Translations under genes and position numbers: made by a program
NCBI RefSeq assembly: GCF_010747415.1
Contig: NZ_JAAGNZ010000001.1
Span: forward strand, 3,348,001-3,412,000
Length of the DNA: 64,000 nucleotides
Direction of reading: 5' to 3'
DNA from: Spirosoma agri
GTDB taxonomy: Bacteria > Bacteroidota > Bacteroidia > Cytophagales > Spirosomataceae
The notes under the pieces: generated by a model
Databases searched by the model: none
What the model saw: the letters and a program-made list of their open reading frames with translations, nothing else
What the model was told of the DNA's origin: nothing
In this document: piece after piece, positions 35,218-43,517 of the stretch
How positions within the stretch are numbered: position 1 is the stretch's first letter
Layout of the letters: each line of letters starts with the position of its first letter

Positions 35218-36618
35218 ATGCCTCAAACGCCAGTTATCGCTATTTTCGACGTTGGTAAGACGAATAAGAAACTGTTTCTCTTCAATGAACAGTACGAAAT
35301 CGTTTGGGAGAAGACGGCCCAGTTTCCCGAAACAATCGACGATGATGGCGATCCCTGCGAGGATGTGAACCGGTTGAGCGATTGGGTACGGTCGTCGCTG
35401 AAGGACGTACTGGCTTTGTCGGAATACTCGATCAAGGCCGTCAATTTTTCAGCGTACGGAGCCAGTTTTGTTCATCTCGATGCGGAGGGCAAACCCGTTG
35501 GGTATCTCTACAATTACCTTAAACCGTTCCCGGCAGCACTTCGGCAGCAATTTTACGCGACCTACGGCAGCGAGAGCGATCTGTCCCTGCAAACGGCCTC
35601 GCCCGCGCTGGACAGTCTCAACTCGGGGCTGATGCTCTATCGGCTCAAGTATGATAAACCGGCTCTCTTTGAGCGCATTGATTGCTCATTGCATTTGCCG
35701 CAGTATCTCAGTTATCTTCTTACGACGAAGTGCTTTTCGGACCTCACCAGCATTGGCTGCCATACCATGCTGTGGGATTTCCAGCAACATGACTACCACC
35801 AGTGGGTGAAAAACGAAGAAATCGATCAGATTCTCGCGCCCATTTTTCCGGCTGATGACGTAGTTAGCCCGACCGAGACTTATCTGCCGTATCCGGTTGG
35901 TATTGGCCTGCACGACAGCTCAGCGGCACTCATCCCCTATCTGGCATCATTTCAAGATTCGCCGTTCATACTTATCTCAACCGGCACCTGGTCCATCAGT
36001 ATGAATCCGTTCAATGCCAGTCCCATTACGCCCGAAGAATTGCAGTACGATTGTCTGTGTTTTCTGCAATTCAGGGGGCAACCAGTGAAGGCGTCGCGGC
36101 TCTTTGCGGGGTATGAACACGAGCAGCAAACCAAACGATTAGCGGAGCATTTTGCCCTGTCCACTGACTATTACAAAACGGTCGCCTACGACCCGACTAT
36201 CATTCAATCGCTGAGAACCAACCGGCCCACTTCGGGAACGAATTTCGATCAGGTGAAGAACCCGCCCATGCAGGAGTCGCTGTTCAGACACCGGGATCTA
36301 GCGCATTTTCAGAATTACGAAGAAGCGTACCACCAACTCATGCTGGACCTAGTGTCGCAACAGCTGATTTCTACGGATTTGGTGCTGGAAAATTCGCCCG
36401 TAACGCGGCTGTTCGTCGATGGCGGATTTAGCAAGAACCCGATTTATATGTCACTGCTGGCAGCGGCTTTTCCGCAAACGGAAGTCTATGCCGCTTCGGT
36501 AGCACAGGCTACGGCACTGGGGGCAGCCCTGGCTATTCACAAGCACTGGAATCAACAACCCCTTCCCCGCGAAATTGTCGAGTTGAAATTGTATTCGGTA
36601 GACTCTGTAACAATTTAG
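35218..36618 (+). CDS. rhaB: rhamnulokinase, FGGY carbohydrate kinase family
   Basis: This 466-residue protein has two FGGY-type domains. The N-terminal ATPase-fold segment is IAIFDVGKTNKKLFLFN, and the C-terminal one has LFVDGGFSKNPIYMSLLAAA with AQATALGAALA. ISTGTWSISMNPFN is the usual central motif. It phosphorylates L-rhamnulose at C1 to feed the RhaEW aldolase. It ends two bases from the convergent phosphatase stop. The operon has no transporter, mutarotase or AraC-type regulator nearby. Confidence 0.88.
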   Translation: MPQTPVIAIFDVGKTNKKLFLFNEQYEIVWEKTAQFPETIDDDGDPCEDVNRLSDWVRSSLKDVLALSEYSIKAVNFSAYGASFVHLDAEGKPVGYLYNYLKPFPAALRQQFYATYGSESDLSLQTASPALDSLNSGLMLYRLKYDKPALFERIDCSLHLPQYLSYLLTTKCFSDLTSIGCHTMLWDFQQHDYHQWVKNEEIDQILAPIFPADDVVSPTETYLPYPVGIGLHDSSAALIPYLASFQDSPFILISTGTWSISMNPFNASPITPEELQYDCLCFLQFRGQPVKASRLFAGYEHEQQTKRLAEHFALSTDYYKTVAYDPTIIQSLRTNRPTSGTNFDQVKNPPMQESLFRHRDLAHFQNYEEAYHQLMLDLVSQQLISTDLVLENSPVTRLFVDGGFSKNPIYMSLLAAAFPQTEVYAASVAQATALGAALAIHKHWNQQPLPREIVELKLYSVDSVTI

Positions 36619-36619
36619 C

Positions 36620-38380
36620 TCACAGTTTAAAGGTCATCCGGGCCAGCAACTTGGTCCCGACCCGGGCGATGAACAGGTAATCGCCCGGAGGTACAGCGAT
36701 CTGCTCCCTAATGTCAGCCGTGTTTACGTACTGCTTCTCAAAAAGGACAAGTCCCTGTTGATCCGTGATGTGCACGTCAATTGTTTGGGGAACCGGTACC
36801 GCTACGTTAATGGCCGCTGAACCCGTAGCAGCGTTGGGCTTGACTGTGATCTGACCGGAAAACTGCACATTATTATCCGTCGAATTGTCCATATCGACCG
36901 TAAACGCATCCATCAAACAACCGTTCTGATCGGTAACGATATACGATGTCGGCACCGATGGCGACACATTGATGGTGCGTTCCGTCTGACCGGAACTCCA
37001 GGTGTAGCTTCCCGGCCAGGATGCCGTCAACGTGAGTGGTTTACCGGGTTTAGTCAGGAAATAGTGGCGTTTGTTTACGTTCTTGAGCAGCGTGAATTTA
37101 TCCCGGACAACACCGTCGGCGGCTACCCACTGCGCATCAAGCCGGTTATCGGTCACATCAATGATCATCGAGCCACCCACCTGATTGTTCGTGTAGACCA
37201 TTGCCGGATGCGGAAATCCGGGAGCCTGCCCACCCAGTTGTCCACCGCTGCCGTTGACGACATAAATGGTCCCCGCCTGCTTATTCACGATGGGGCAGGA
37301 ATTGGGCGACCCGTCGTAGCGGGCGTTGCTTTTCGACACGGCGTGCTGGTTACTATCGAAAGTGCCTGACTGTCCATAGTGTCCTTTCATCAGGTAACTT
37401 CGTTCGTACAGGTGGCTATGGCCCGACAAGACCAGATCGACACGAAACTGCTCAAGAATAGGCGTTAGCTGTTGACGGATCTGAATCATGTCATTATCAG
37501 CGTCCGAATCACGTTGTCCCTTGCTGTAGGGTGGATGGTGAAAAAAAACGATTGTCCACGGTAACTGGTTGGCGGCTAGATCCCGCTGTAACCATTGGGC
37601 CTGCCGACCCGTCGGATCATAGACGCGGGTGCCATCGTTACCCTCGGAATCAAGTGAAACGAAATGAATATTCGCATAGTCGAAGGAGTAGTTCTGTTTT
37701 GAACCCGATGGCACACCACCCGCTTCCCCCTGTTGCGGAACGCTGATGAGCTTAAAATAATCGATATTTAAATTGTTCGGATTATCAATGTATTCATGGT
37801 TTCCAGGGGTCGGCCAGGAAGGTAAATGCTTTAGAAGATCGGTATATACATTAAACAGGTTCTGTTGAAATTGATCGTCAAAACCCTGATTATAGGCATT
37901 ATCACCGAGCCAGAGCCAGATATCAGCGGGACGATTTTGCGTAGCCTGGCGGAACTTATCCAGTACAGCAGCTTGGTTAGCGGTTCCACTACCGAAATCC
38001 CCGAGTGCCCATATCCGAACGGGAACCGTACTTCCCGCAACGGGTGATGTTTGAAAATACTGATCGCCAGACACCATCTGATCACCCGCCGACGAGCCCA
38101 CCGCGTAATAGTAGCGGGTGGCGGTTTGTAAGCCCGTTAACGTAACAATGTGCTCGGTTGTCGAATTAACGTCCGTAAACTCCTGATTGAGTTGACCGTT
38201 GGTCGTGCCATACCGAATGCGGCTGTTGGTTGGCTGATCAGTACGCCAGCGGATGGTTATGCCCGTAGGGGTAACGGTTTGCAGATAGGGTGAGCGGGTA
38301 ACCGTTTGGGCAACAGCAACCGAGCTTAGCAGCACAAACCCAACGATCCAGACGTAACGAAGTAGAACGATTCTCAACAT
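36620..38380 (-). CDS. secreted purple acid phosphatase-like metallophosphoesterase
   Basis: This 586-residue protein has a signal peptide (VWIVGFVLLSSVAVAQ), a fibronectin-like PAP N-terminal domain (about 28-115, TRSPYLQTVTPTGITIRW), and the metallophosphatase core with all ligand motifs: ALGDFG, WLGDNAY, PGNHEY, VFFHHPPYS and SGHSHLYERS. A C-terminal Ig-like stretch and sorting-like domain (about 440-586) follow. It removes phosphate from organic esters outside the cytoplasm. It converges on rhaB and appears to be its own unit. Confidence 0.92.
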   Translation of the reverse strand: MLRIVLLRYVWIVGFVLLSSVAVAQTVTRSPYLQTVTPTGITIRWRTDQPTNSRIRYGTTNGQLNQEFTDVNSTTEHIVTLTGLQTATRYYYAVGSSAGDQMVSGDQYFQTSPVAGSTVPVRIWALGDFGSGTANQAAVLDKFRQATQNRPADIWLWLGDNAYNQGFDDQFQQNLFNVYTDLLKHLPSWPTPGNHEYIDNPNNLNIDYFKLISVPQQGEAGGVPSGSKQNYSFDYANIHFVSLDSEGNDGTRVYDPTGRQAQWLQRDLAANQLPWTIVFFHHPPYSKGQRDSDADNDMIQIRQQLTPILEQFRVDLVLSGHSHLYERSYLMKGHYGQSGTFDSNQHAVSKSNARYDGSPNSCPIVNKQAGTIYVVNGSGGQLGGQAPGFPHPAMVYTNNQVGGSMIIDVTDNRLDAQWVAADGVVRDKFTLLKNVNKRHYFLTKPGKPLTLTASWPGSYTWSSGQTERTINVSPSVPTSYIVTDQNGCLMDAFTVDMDNSTDNNVQFSGQITVKPNAATGSAAINVAVPVPQTIDVHITDQQGLVLFEKQYVNTADIREQIAVPPGDYLFIARVGTKLLARMTFKL

Positions 38381-38487
38381 AAATTACTGATAAAGACCAT
38401 TAAAGGTACGGAACTTTAGCGAGGGTAACCAGATCACTCAACCAACCCGTTTATTCTGCCGGTATCAACACCGCAAATCGGTTAGCC

Positions 38488-39741
38488 TCATGGAACCAGT
38501 TGCATCATCCAGGCGCAGGCAATTCCGCCGTAGGTCCCCAGTACGTGACTAAGGACGGCCAGCAACACGCCTACCGGTGCCAGCGCCGGGTGAAAGACCG
38601 AAGCAACCGCCGGGGCCGTTGCAATACCGCCAATATTCGCCTGACTCCCCACCGCTACGAAAAAGTAGGGCGCTTTGACCAATCGGGCAACGGTGAACAT
38701 AACCAGAATGTGAATGAGCATCCAGATAATGGCGACGACGAATAACCCCAGATTGCCACTGATATTCGATAGGTCGAGTCGCATACCGATCGTCATGATC
38801 AGGAAGTAGATGAACAGCGTCGATAAATCCGTTGTTCCCAGCTTTTCGAGTTTGCGGGCGCGGGTAAATGACAGGCCAATACCCAACGTCGTCGAGAGAA
38901 TCACAACCCACAGGAAGTTCGACAGGAACGGTTCCAGGCCATGTGCCCGCATCCAATCAGCGTTGGGTAGAAATAATTGGGTCAGGTAGTGGGCCAGTCC
39001 GTGGGCAATGGCGGCACCGCCGAAGCCCAACGCCAGAATCGTCGCCAGATCGGTCAGATCAGCGGGTTTGTCGCGCTCCTCCCGGTAGCTTAGTATCCGC
39101 TCTTTCACCTCCTCAATGCTTGACGTATCAGCCTTTAGAAATCGATCGATTCGATCTGAGAAAGCCGCTCCGTAGATCAGGCAGGCCGTCCAGGTGTTTG
39201 CGACCACCGCATCGACAACCAGGACAATCACAAACAGCGCTTCGCTACAGCCGTAGATTTCCTTTAACGCAATCTGACTGCTGCTGCCACCAATCCAGCT
39301 GCCCGAAATGGTAACTAGTCCTTTCCAAAGCTGCTGATCGGTAGCCTGCTGCCGAAATTCGGGGGATAGTGCACTCACCAGTGCCAGAGCAATAGGCCCG
39401 CCAACGACGACACCCACCGTTCCGGCCAGAAAGACCAGCAACGCTTTATTCCCCAGCCGCAGAATGGACCGCAGATCAGCGGTAGAGGTTAGCAGGACTA
39501 GGGCTGCCGGCAACAGATACTGCGAAGCGACCGTGTAGAGCTTCGATTGCTCACCCGACAGGATACCAAAGCTGTTCATGGCTCCCGGAAAAATGTAACA
39601 GAGCAACAATGCCGGCACCCAGTTGTAGAATGTCTGCCAGCCCCTGTGTTCAGACCGGGATGTATGGAAAATCAGGGCCAGTAAGGCCAGTAGAATGCCC
39701 AGAATAACGGCATCCTGGGTGATCAACGGTTGCTTCTGCAT
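38488..39741 (-). CDS. DUF819 (YjcL-like) inner-membrane permease
   Basis: This 417-residue protein has about ten membrane helices with a cytoplasmic charged loop around 215-235 (SSIEEVKERILSYREERD). Family features include IFPGAMNSFGIL near the N-terminus, SGSWIGGSSSQIALKEIYG in the middle and FFVAVGSQANIGGIATAPAV near the C-terminus. It is an integral membrane protein family of unknown substrate, possibly related to anion or keto-acid transporters. The internal two-fold pattern supports a carrier. It is separated from the phosphatase by 107 bases. Confidence 0.9.
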   Translation of the reverse strand: MQKQPLITQDAVILGILLALLALIFHTSRSEHRGWQTFYNWVPALLLCYIFPGAMNSFGILSGEQSKLYTVASQYLLPAALVLLTSTADLRSILRLGNKALLVFLAGTVGVVVGGPIALALVSALSPEFRQQATDQQLWKGLVTISGSWIGGSSSQIALKEIYGCSEALFVIVLVVDAVVANTWTACLIYGAAFSDRIDRFLKADTSSIEEVKERILSYREERDKPADLTDLATILALGFGGAAIAHGLAHYLTQLFLPNADWMRAHGLEPFLSNFLWVVILSTTLGIGLSFTRARKLEKLGTTDLSTLFIYFLIMTIGMRLDLSNISGNLGLFVVAIIWMLIHILVMFTVARLVKAPYFFVAVGSQANIGGIATAPAVASVFHPALAPVGVLLAVLSHVLGTYGGIACAWMMQLVP

Positions 39742-39855
39742 AGCGAATCGCGGGCAAATTCAGGCCATAAGCTACTACTATTATATTTTTTATGCTCTCT
39801 CAGATAGTGTTATTTTGCGAAACCCATCTATACCTTTATCCAATCATTGACTCCT

Positions 39856-41256
39856 ATGGATTTCGACAGTGGCCTGGTCCTGAGCATCCCGATTGCTATT
39901 TTCACCCTGCGGTGGTTCCGTCGATTCATGAGTACCGAGACGCGCCTGCCTCAATGGGATAATTTATTAAAGCGGGGCTGGCTACTGTTTATCGTTTTCT
40001 TCGTTATTGGCAAACTGTTCTCGGTCAAGGAAGGTGTCATAGAAGACTGGTACTTATTTTTTGTCTTTGGTGGTATTGTCGCGGCTCTGGTACAGATGCG
40101 GGATTATCGACCTGCCCGAACGCTGCTGCTGGCCGTGGTCCCGGTTATGCTTTGCTTTCTGCTTTCGCTGCTTATAGAAAGTATCGCACCCAGCCTGATG
40201 GAACGCTTCGAGGACCTGGTTGGCTCGTCGTGGGTGTTTACCATCATCTGGCTCGGCACCTTTACCATTTACGCCCGTAATCAGCAGAAATCCATCGAAA
40301 CCGAACGCCTGAAGCGGGAAGCCGAACTGGCGAAAACGCAGCTCATCGTGGGCCACAACGCCGAACTCGAGCGTCTGGTAGAAGCCCGCACCGCCGAGTT
40401 GAACGGCCAGAAAGAAGAACTGGAACAAGCCCTGACGAACCTGCAAGCCGCGCAAAATCGACTGATTCAATCCGAAAAAATGGCCTCGCTGGGTGAACTC
40501 ACGGCGGGTATCGCCCACGAAATTCAAAATCCGCTGAACTTCGTCAATAACTTCGCCGAGGTATCGGTCGAGTTGGTCGATGAACTGAAAGAAGAACTGG
40601 AAAGGCCCGAACTAGATACGGACTACATCAAGGAATTGGCCGACAACCTGATTCAGAGCCAGCAGAAAATTCATCACCACGGACGCCGGGCCGATGCCAT
40701 CGTCAAGGCCATGCTCCAACACTCCCGCAGCAGCACCGACGAGCGGCATTCCATTGATGTCAATGCCCTCTGCGATGAATACCTGCGCTTATCGTACCAC
40801 GGTCTTCGGGCAAAGGACAAGGAATTTAATGCGGAGTTGCTTACCCAATTCGATCCGACGGTGGGTAGGATAACGGCTGCCGGACAGGAAATAGGCCGGG
40901 TGATGCTCAATCTGTTCAACAACGCTTTTTACTCGGTCTCAGAAAAGAAAAAACAGCAACCCGCAACCGGCACGTATATGCCGCTGGTGCAGGTGTTTAC
41001 CAAACGCCTTGACGGTCAGGTCGAGATTCGGGTACGCGACAATGGTCTGGGTATTCCACAGGCCGTTATCGACAAGATATACCAGCCTTTTTTCACCACC
41101 AAGCCAACCGGCGAAGGCACCGGACTGGGTCTGTCACTCTCCTACGACATCATTACGCAGGGACACGGCGGCACGCTGGCGGTGAACACGGTTGAGCAGG
41201 AGTTCGCCGAATTTATCATTACACTACCGGCATCAGACAGAATCAGCGTATCTTAG
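39856..41256 (+). CDS. membrane sensor histidine kinase
   Basis: The ATG at 39856 (MDFDSGLVLSIPIAIFTLRW) gives 466 residues; a TTG three codons upstream is unlikely. Four membrane helices occupy about residues 5-130, then a coiled coil (about 145-205), a HisKA-type domain with the phosphoacceptor in TAGIAHEIQNPLN and a HATPase domain (MLNLFNNAF, DNGLGIP, GEGTGLGLSLSYD). It is first in a four-gene plus-strand run with two receivers, one fused to a cyclase. The catalytic half is closely related to the kinase at 47.1-49.0 kb. Confidence 0.92.
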   Translation: MDFDSGLVLSIPIAIFTLRWFRRFMSTETRLPQWDNLLKRGWLLFIVFFVIGKLFSVKEGVIEDWYLFFVFGGIVAALVQMRDYRPARTLLLAVVPVMLCFLLSLLIESIAPSLMERFEDLVGSSWVFTIIWLGTFTIYARNQQKSIETERLKREAELAKTQLIVGHNAELERLVEARTAELNGQKEELEQALTNLQAAQNRLIQSEKMASLGELTAGIAHEIQNPLNFVNNFAEVSVELVDELKEELERPELDTDYIKELADNLIQSQQKIHHHGRRADAIVKAMLQHSRSSTDERHSIDVNALCDEYLRLSYHGLRAKDKEFNAELLTQFDPTVGRITAAGQEIGRVMLNLFNNAFYSVSEKKKQQPATGTYMPLVQVFTKRLDGQVEIRVRDNGLGIPQAVIDKIYQPFFTTKPTGEGTGLGLSLSYDIITQGHGGTLAVNTVEQEFAEFIITLPASDRISVS

Positions 41257-41274
41257 ATCATAAAATTACTTCAC

Positions 41275-41655
41275 ATGAAAATATTGGTGGTAGACGACGA
41301 GACGGACATACAGCCGCTCTTTGAACAGCGGTTCAGACGGGAGATCCGGAGCGGCACCATGTCGTTTGCGTTCGCCAATTCGGGTGAGTCAGCGTTGGCC
41401 TACTTGGCACAAAAAGGAACCGAAGCCGTTCTGATTCTGTCCGATATCAACATGCCCGGCATGAGTGGCCTCGAACTGCTGCGTCGGATTCGGGGGGGGC
41501 ATGCGGTGCCGCCACCGATTGTGATGATGATCACGGCTTATGGTGACCAGCAGAACTACGATCAGGCTATACGGGACGGTGCCGATGACTTTTTAACCAA
41601 ACCAATCGATTTCGCCGAGTTGAAGAACAAACTCAGCCAGTTGAATCCGTTATGA
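41275..41655 (+). CDS. single-domain response regulator
   Basis: This 126-residue receiver has its acidic cluster in ILVVDDETD, the phosphoacceptor aspartate in ILSDINMPGMSG and the lysine in FLTKPIDFAEL. It starts 18 bases after the kinase stop and its stop overlaps the next start by four bases. It may compete with the receiver of the cyclase for phosphate from the upstream kinase, acting as a sink or a branch. Similarity to the first half of the next gene suggests duplication. Confidence 0.92.
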   Translation: MKILVVDDETDIQPLFEQRFRREIRSGTMSFAFANSGESALAYLAQKGTEAVLILSDINMPGMSGLELLRRIRGGHAVPPPIVMMITAYGDQQNYDQAIRDGADDFLTKPIDFAELKNKLSQLNPL

Positions 41656-42698
41656 AGACAAAAATATTAGTGGTCGATGATGAGACGGACCTTGAATTGC
41701 TGATCAAACAGAAATTCAGACGTAAAATTCGGGAGAATGTATACGAATTTATCTTCGCCAGTAACGGCCAGGAAGCCCTTAGCAAAATAGCCGAACATCC
41801 TGATACCGAAGTTATTCTAAGTGACCTGAACATGCCTGTCATGGACGGGCTTACCCTGCTGACCAAACTTCCAGAGCGGAGTGCGCTGCTAAAAGCGGTG
41901 GTGGTATCCGCCTACGGCGATCTGAACAATATCCGTACCGCCATGAACCGGGGGGCCTTCGATTTCGTCATGAAGCCGGTTGACTTTGCCGACCTCGAAA
42001 TCACGATCGAGAAGACCATCAGTTACGTGGCGCAGCTGCGCGAAACGCTCCGGGCCGTTCAGGAAAATAACATTCTGAAAATGTATGTCGACGAAACCGT
42101 GATCAACTTCATGGCCCGGCCCGAATTTGCCAACAGCCTGCTGGTCAGCGAAACCGTTGAAGCGACTGTGATCTTTTTCGACATCTGTGGGTTCACCGCC
42201 ATATCCGAAAAAATGCCGGCGGCCGAAGTGGTTCGGCTCCTCAATACATACTTTGATCAGATTGTCCAGGAGATTATTGCCCAGGGCGGTTATGTCGACA
42301 AGTTTATGGGGGATGCCGTGATGGCCGTTTTCCGGGGCGCTCACCACCTCGACCGTGCTATCGACGCGGCTTTAGCCGTGCGGCAGCAAATTCAGGCGAA
42401 TCAGCTACAGGTGTCGAATGGCGTTGAATTTCAGCCAAGCGTATCGACGGGGATCAGTACGGGCGAGATGGTATCGGGCAATATCGGTTCAGAATCGCTC
42501 CGGCGGCTCGATTATACCGTTATTGGCGATACGGTCAATCTGGCCCAGCGCCTTCAGTCGGTAGCCAAGCCCAACCAGATCCTGATTAACGAAGCTACGT
42601 ACCAGCGGGTCAAGGAGTCGTTTCAGTGCGAACGGGTTGGGGATGTAAGTCTGAAAAACAAATCCAATGCGGTTACTATTTATGAAGTGCTGGCCTGA
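41652..42698 (+). CDS. receiver-adenylate cyclase (class III)
   Basis: This 348-residue protein has a receiver at 1-120 (phosphoacceptor D58 in ILSDLNMPVMDG) followed by a class III cyclase at about 165-345. Metal aspartates are D177 (FFDICGFT) and D221 (FMGDAVMAVF). Base-selecting residues are K217 and T289, the pattern of CyaC-type adenylate cyclases. Transition-state residues are N296 and R300 (VNLAQRL). It should thus make cAMP under phosphorylation control. It overlaps the preceding receiver gene and is 1.1 kb from a convergent cNMP-binding transporter-like gene. Confidence 0.92.
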   Translation: MKTKILVVDDETDLELLIKQKFRRKIRENVYEFIFASNGQEALSKIAEHPDTEVILSDLNMPVMDGLTLLTKLPERSALLKAVVVSAYGDLNNIRTAMNRGAFDFVMKPVDFADLEITIEKTISYVAQLRETLRAVQENNILKMYVDETVINFMARPEFANSLLVSETVEATVIFFDICGFTAISEKMPAAEVVRLLNTYFDQIVQEIIAQGGYVDKFMGDAVMAVFRGAHHLDRAIDAALAVRQQIQANQLQVSNGVEFQPSVSTGISTGEMVSGNIGSESLRRLDYTVIGDTVNLAQRLQSVAKPNQILINEATYQRVKESFQCERVGDVSLKNKSNAVTIYEVLA

Positions 42699-42800
42699 CC
42701 GAAACAAGTCGCGGTAAACGAGTGCCTGGCACTGATTTTGCGACCGTTTATGTAGCAACTATTCATTCCTCCAATAAATAGTCGGGAAACAACCAATTGT

Positions 42801-43394
42801 ATGAACTACCAGGCTGCCAGCGACTATATCCTGCATCGACTACGGACACAGCTGTCGCCGTCCTTGTCTTACCACGGTGTTCATCATACGCTGGATGTTC
42901 TCCAGACGGCACAAGCTTTAGCCGAAGCCGAAGGTATAACAGACGAAGCATCACTGATATTGTTACAAACGGCGGCCTGTTTTCACGATGCGGGCTTTCT
43001 CACAACGTATGAGGGGCATGAGGAACAGGGTTGTCTGCTGGTGCGCGAGGTCTTACCCGGTTTCGGGTATTTGCCGGAACAGCTTGAGATGATCTGTAGC
43101 CTGATCATGGCTACGCAAATTCCGCAATCGCCCCAAACCCACCTGGAGCGTATTCTGTGCGACGCCGACCTGGATTACCTGGGCCGTGACGATTTTGCAC
43201 CCATTGCCGACTCCCTTTTCCAGGAATTGCGGACGCGGGGAAGCGTGACCGATACACCGGTCTGGAACCGGATTCAGGTAAAATTCCTGGAAAATCACCG
43301 TTACTGGACACCAACGGCGATTGCTTGGCGACAGGCTGGCAAAGAGCAGCAGCTGGCTGCATTACGGACGCTGGTAGAAGCCGAAACGAACTGA
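42801..43394 (+). CDS. HD-domain phosphohydrolase-like protein
   Basis: This 197-residue protein has HD-superfamily residues in LSYHGVHHTLDVLQTA, AACFHDAGFL and ILCDADLDYLG. This matches small stand-alone HD proteins of broad nucleotide or phosphate-ester hydrolase type. It follows the cyclase by 102 bases on the same strand, so hydrolysis of a nucleotide connected with the cyclase pathway is possible but not shown. It is not an HD-GYP protein. Confidence 0.85.
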   Translation: MNYQAASDYILHRLRTQLSPSLSYHGVHHTLDVLQTAQALAEAEGITDEASLILLQTAACFHDAGFLTTYEGHEEQGCLLVREVLPGFGYLPEQLEMICSLIMATQIPQSPQTHLERILCDADLDYLGRDDFAPIADSLFQELRTRGSVTDTPVWNRIQVKFLENHRYWTPTAIAWRQAGKEQQLAALRTLVEAETN

Positions 43395-43517
43395 TCAGCT
43401 ATTACCAAAAAAAACGTACCACGGGTTTTAACCCGTTCGCGAATTGGTTCGACGAAAAACCGGTAGTACAAGTATAGACCGCTTTGTAGCCATTTAGTTG
43501 GCTGAACAGGAGTCTGC

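Noticed and set aside
31724..36618. L-fucose operon (to pair with the GH29 enzyme)
   Set aside because: Isomerase is RhaI type and the aldolase-dehydrogenase fusion is typical of rhamnose; nothing points to fuculose-specific enzymes, although promiscuity is possible.
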